Assembly (NCBI GenBank): GCA_003244125.1
Contig: QHBL01000367.1
Location: 1 to 5,973 of the forward strand
Length of the DNA stretch: 5,973 nt
DNA from: Chthoniobacterales bacterium
Lineage (GTDB): Bacteria; Verrucomicrobiota; Verrucomicrobiae; Chthoniobacterales; UBA10450
Direction: 5' to 3'
Shown here: positions 5,199-5,973 of the stretch, in pieces
Numbering within the stretch: the stretch's first letter is position 1
Layout: every line of letters begins with the position of its first letter
The notes under the pieces: model-generated
What the model saw: the letters and a program-made list of their open reading frames with translations, nothing else
Database searches by the model: none
What the model was told of the DNA's origin: nothing
Made by a program: the position numbers and the translations under genes

Positions 5199-5973
5199 AT
5201 GAGCTCGTCACTTCCCTGGCTCGCTCTGCTCGTTCCGCTTTTTGCCAGCGGGGTAATCGTCATCTTTACCCAGCGTGCGCGCTCCCTCAGCGCTTGGATT
5301 TCCGTCCTCGCCGTTCTCGCTAGCTTCGTTTGCAGTTGTTTCATCTTCGCGCGCCCCGGCATCACCGCGGCGCAAATTCCCTGGATCGAAATCCCTGGTT
5401 TTTTCCACGTCCCGTTAGGTTTCATCCTCGATCCGCTCGCCAAGACCATGCTGCTCATCGTCACCGGAGTGGGCGCGCTCATCCACATCTACTCGCTCGG
5501 TTACATGCGCGACGACGCCGGCAAATCGCGCTATTTCGCCGCCCTCTCGCTCTTCATCTTTTCCATGCTCGGCATCGTGCTCGCGAACAATTTCGTCATG
5601 ATGTTCATCTTTTGGGAACTGGTTGGGGTCAGCTCTTATTTGCTCATCGGCCATTGGTTCGACCGCGATGCCGCCGCTGATGCCGCCAAAAAGGCGTTCA
5701 TCACCAACCGCGTCGGCGATTTCGGTTTCATGCTCGGTATTCTGATGGTTTGGAGCGCGACTGGCTCGGTCGTTTTCAACGACATCATGCCGCAAGTCTC
5801 GCGCCTCACCGGCAATCCCGTTTTTCTAACGATTTCTGTGCTGCTGCTTTTTTGCGGCGCCGTCGGTAAGTCCGCGCAATTTCCGCTGCACGTCTGGCTG
5901 CCGGACGCGATGGAAGGACCGACGCCAATCTCCGCGTTGATCCATGCCGCGACCATGGTGGCCGCGGGCGTTT
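5199..5973 (+). CDS. nuoL: NADH-quinone oxidoreductase subunit L, 3' end outside window
   Basis: Distal membrane-arm, antiporter-like subunit of respiratory complex I, which couples NADH:quinone electron transfer to proton pumping across the inner membrane. The first ~258 residues are present. The reading is FIFWELVGVSSYLLIGHWF, with E140 the likely counterpart of E. coli E144, then the TM helix ending in KAFITNRVGDFGF. Further on come GAVGKSAQFPLHVWLPDAMEGPTPISALIHAATM, with K224 and H249 matching E. coli K229 and H254 (same 25-residue spacing). IHIYSLGYMRDD (about 97-108) also fits NuoL. Hydrophobic helices begin at the N-terminus (about 5-23 and 32-51). The ATG at 5199 is chosen because an in-frame TGA at 5187-5189 lies just upstream; no Shine-Dalgarno sequence is evident. 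No nuoK precedes it, so here it starts, or sits apart within, a nuo cluster. A related antiporter-like protein (Mrp or DabB type) is less likely given the NuoL-specific match. Confidence 0.94.
   Translation, partial: MSSSLPWLALLVPLFASGVIVIFTQRARSLSAWISVLAVLASFVCSCFIFARPGITAAQIPWIEIPGFFHVPLGFILDPLAKTMLLIVTGVGALIHIYSLGYMRDDAGKSRYFAALSLFIFSMLGIVLANNFVMMFIFWELVGVSSYLLIGHWFDRDAAADAAKKAFITNRVGDFGFMLGILMVWSATGSVVFNDIMPQVSRLTGNPVFLTISVLLLFCGAVGKSAQFPLHVWLPDAMEGPTPISALIHAATMVAAGV

Noticed and set aside
5415..5795. Minus-strand open frames opposite nuoL
   Set aside because: His/Asp/Glu-rich shadow translation without motifs; the plus strand encodes a clear NuoL.

Overview
The window is moderately GC-rich bacterial chromosome carrying housekeeping genes. 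It looks like a Gram-negative organism: it has a lipoprotein signal peptidase, a predicted exported beta-barrel-like protein and a proton-pumping NADH dehydrogenase subunit. The repeated palindromic sequences (arms of the GTCATCCCGAGCGNAG type and of the CTGTAGCGGCGGTCTGTG type) and the divergent IleS signatures fit a soil Verrucomicrobiota (Chthoniobacterales-like) or Acidobacteriota lineage. That assignment is an inference from general familiarity and was not tested.

Left part, minus strand (4385 down to 1): ileS (isoleucyl-tRNA synthetase), lspA (signal peptidase II) and the N-terminal ~328 residues of a tRNA nucleotidyltransferase of the Cca type, which runs off the left edge. ileS and lspA are 18 bp apart. 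lspA and cca are 93 bp apart, with a perfect 18-nt inverted repeat between them. The order ileS-lspA suggests one operon; the ileS-lspA pairing is widespread in bacteria. The genes join tRNA maturation and charging to lipoprotein processing.

Middle: a 69-bp divergent intergenic region with a perfect 6+6 palindrome separates ileS from a plus-strand gene (4455-5093). This gene encodes a 212-residue protein with a clear signal peptide and a beta-rich mature part that I do not recognise.

Right part, plus strand: an 84-bp palindromic repeat (5107-5190) ends 8 bp before the start of nuoL (complex I antiporter-like subunit L). nuoL is cut by the right edge after ~258 residues.

The most notable feature is the repeats. 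A 93-bp composite palindrome (2308-2400) lies inside ileS and is translated as an in-frame 31-codon insertion. A relative with an identical 15-nt core lies upstream of nuoL. A single arm of the same family encodes the last residues of IleS, and an unrelated inverted repeat supplies the lspA stop codon. This points to an actively spreading family of small palindromic elements that settle at gene ends and in tolerated protein loops. I saw no new defence, CRISPR or biosynthetic system.
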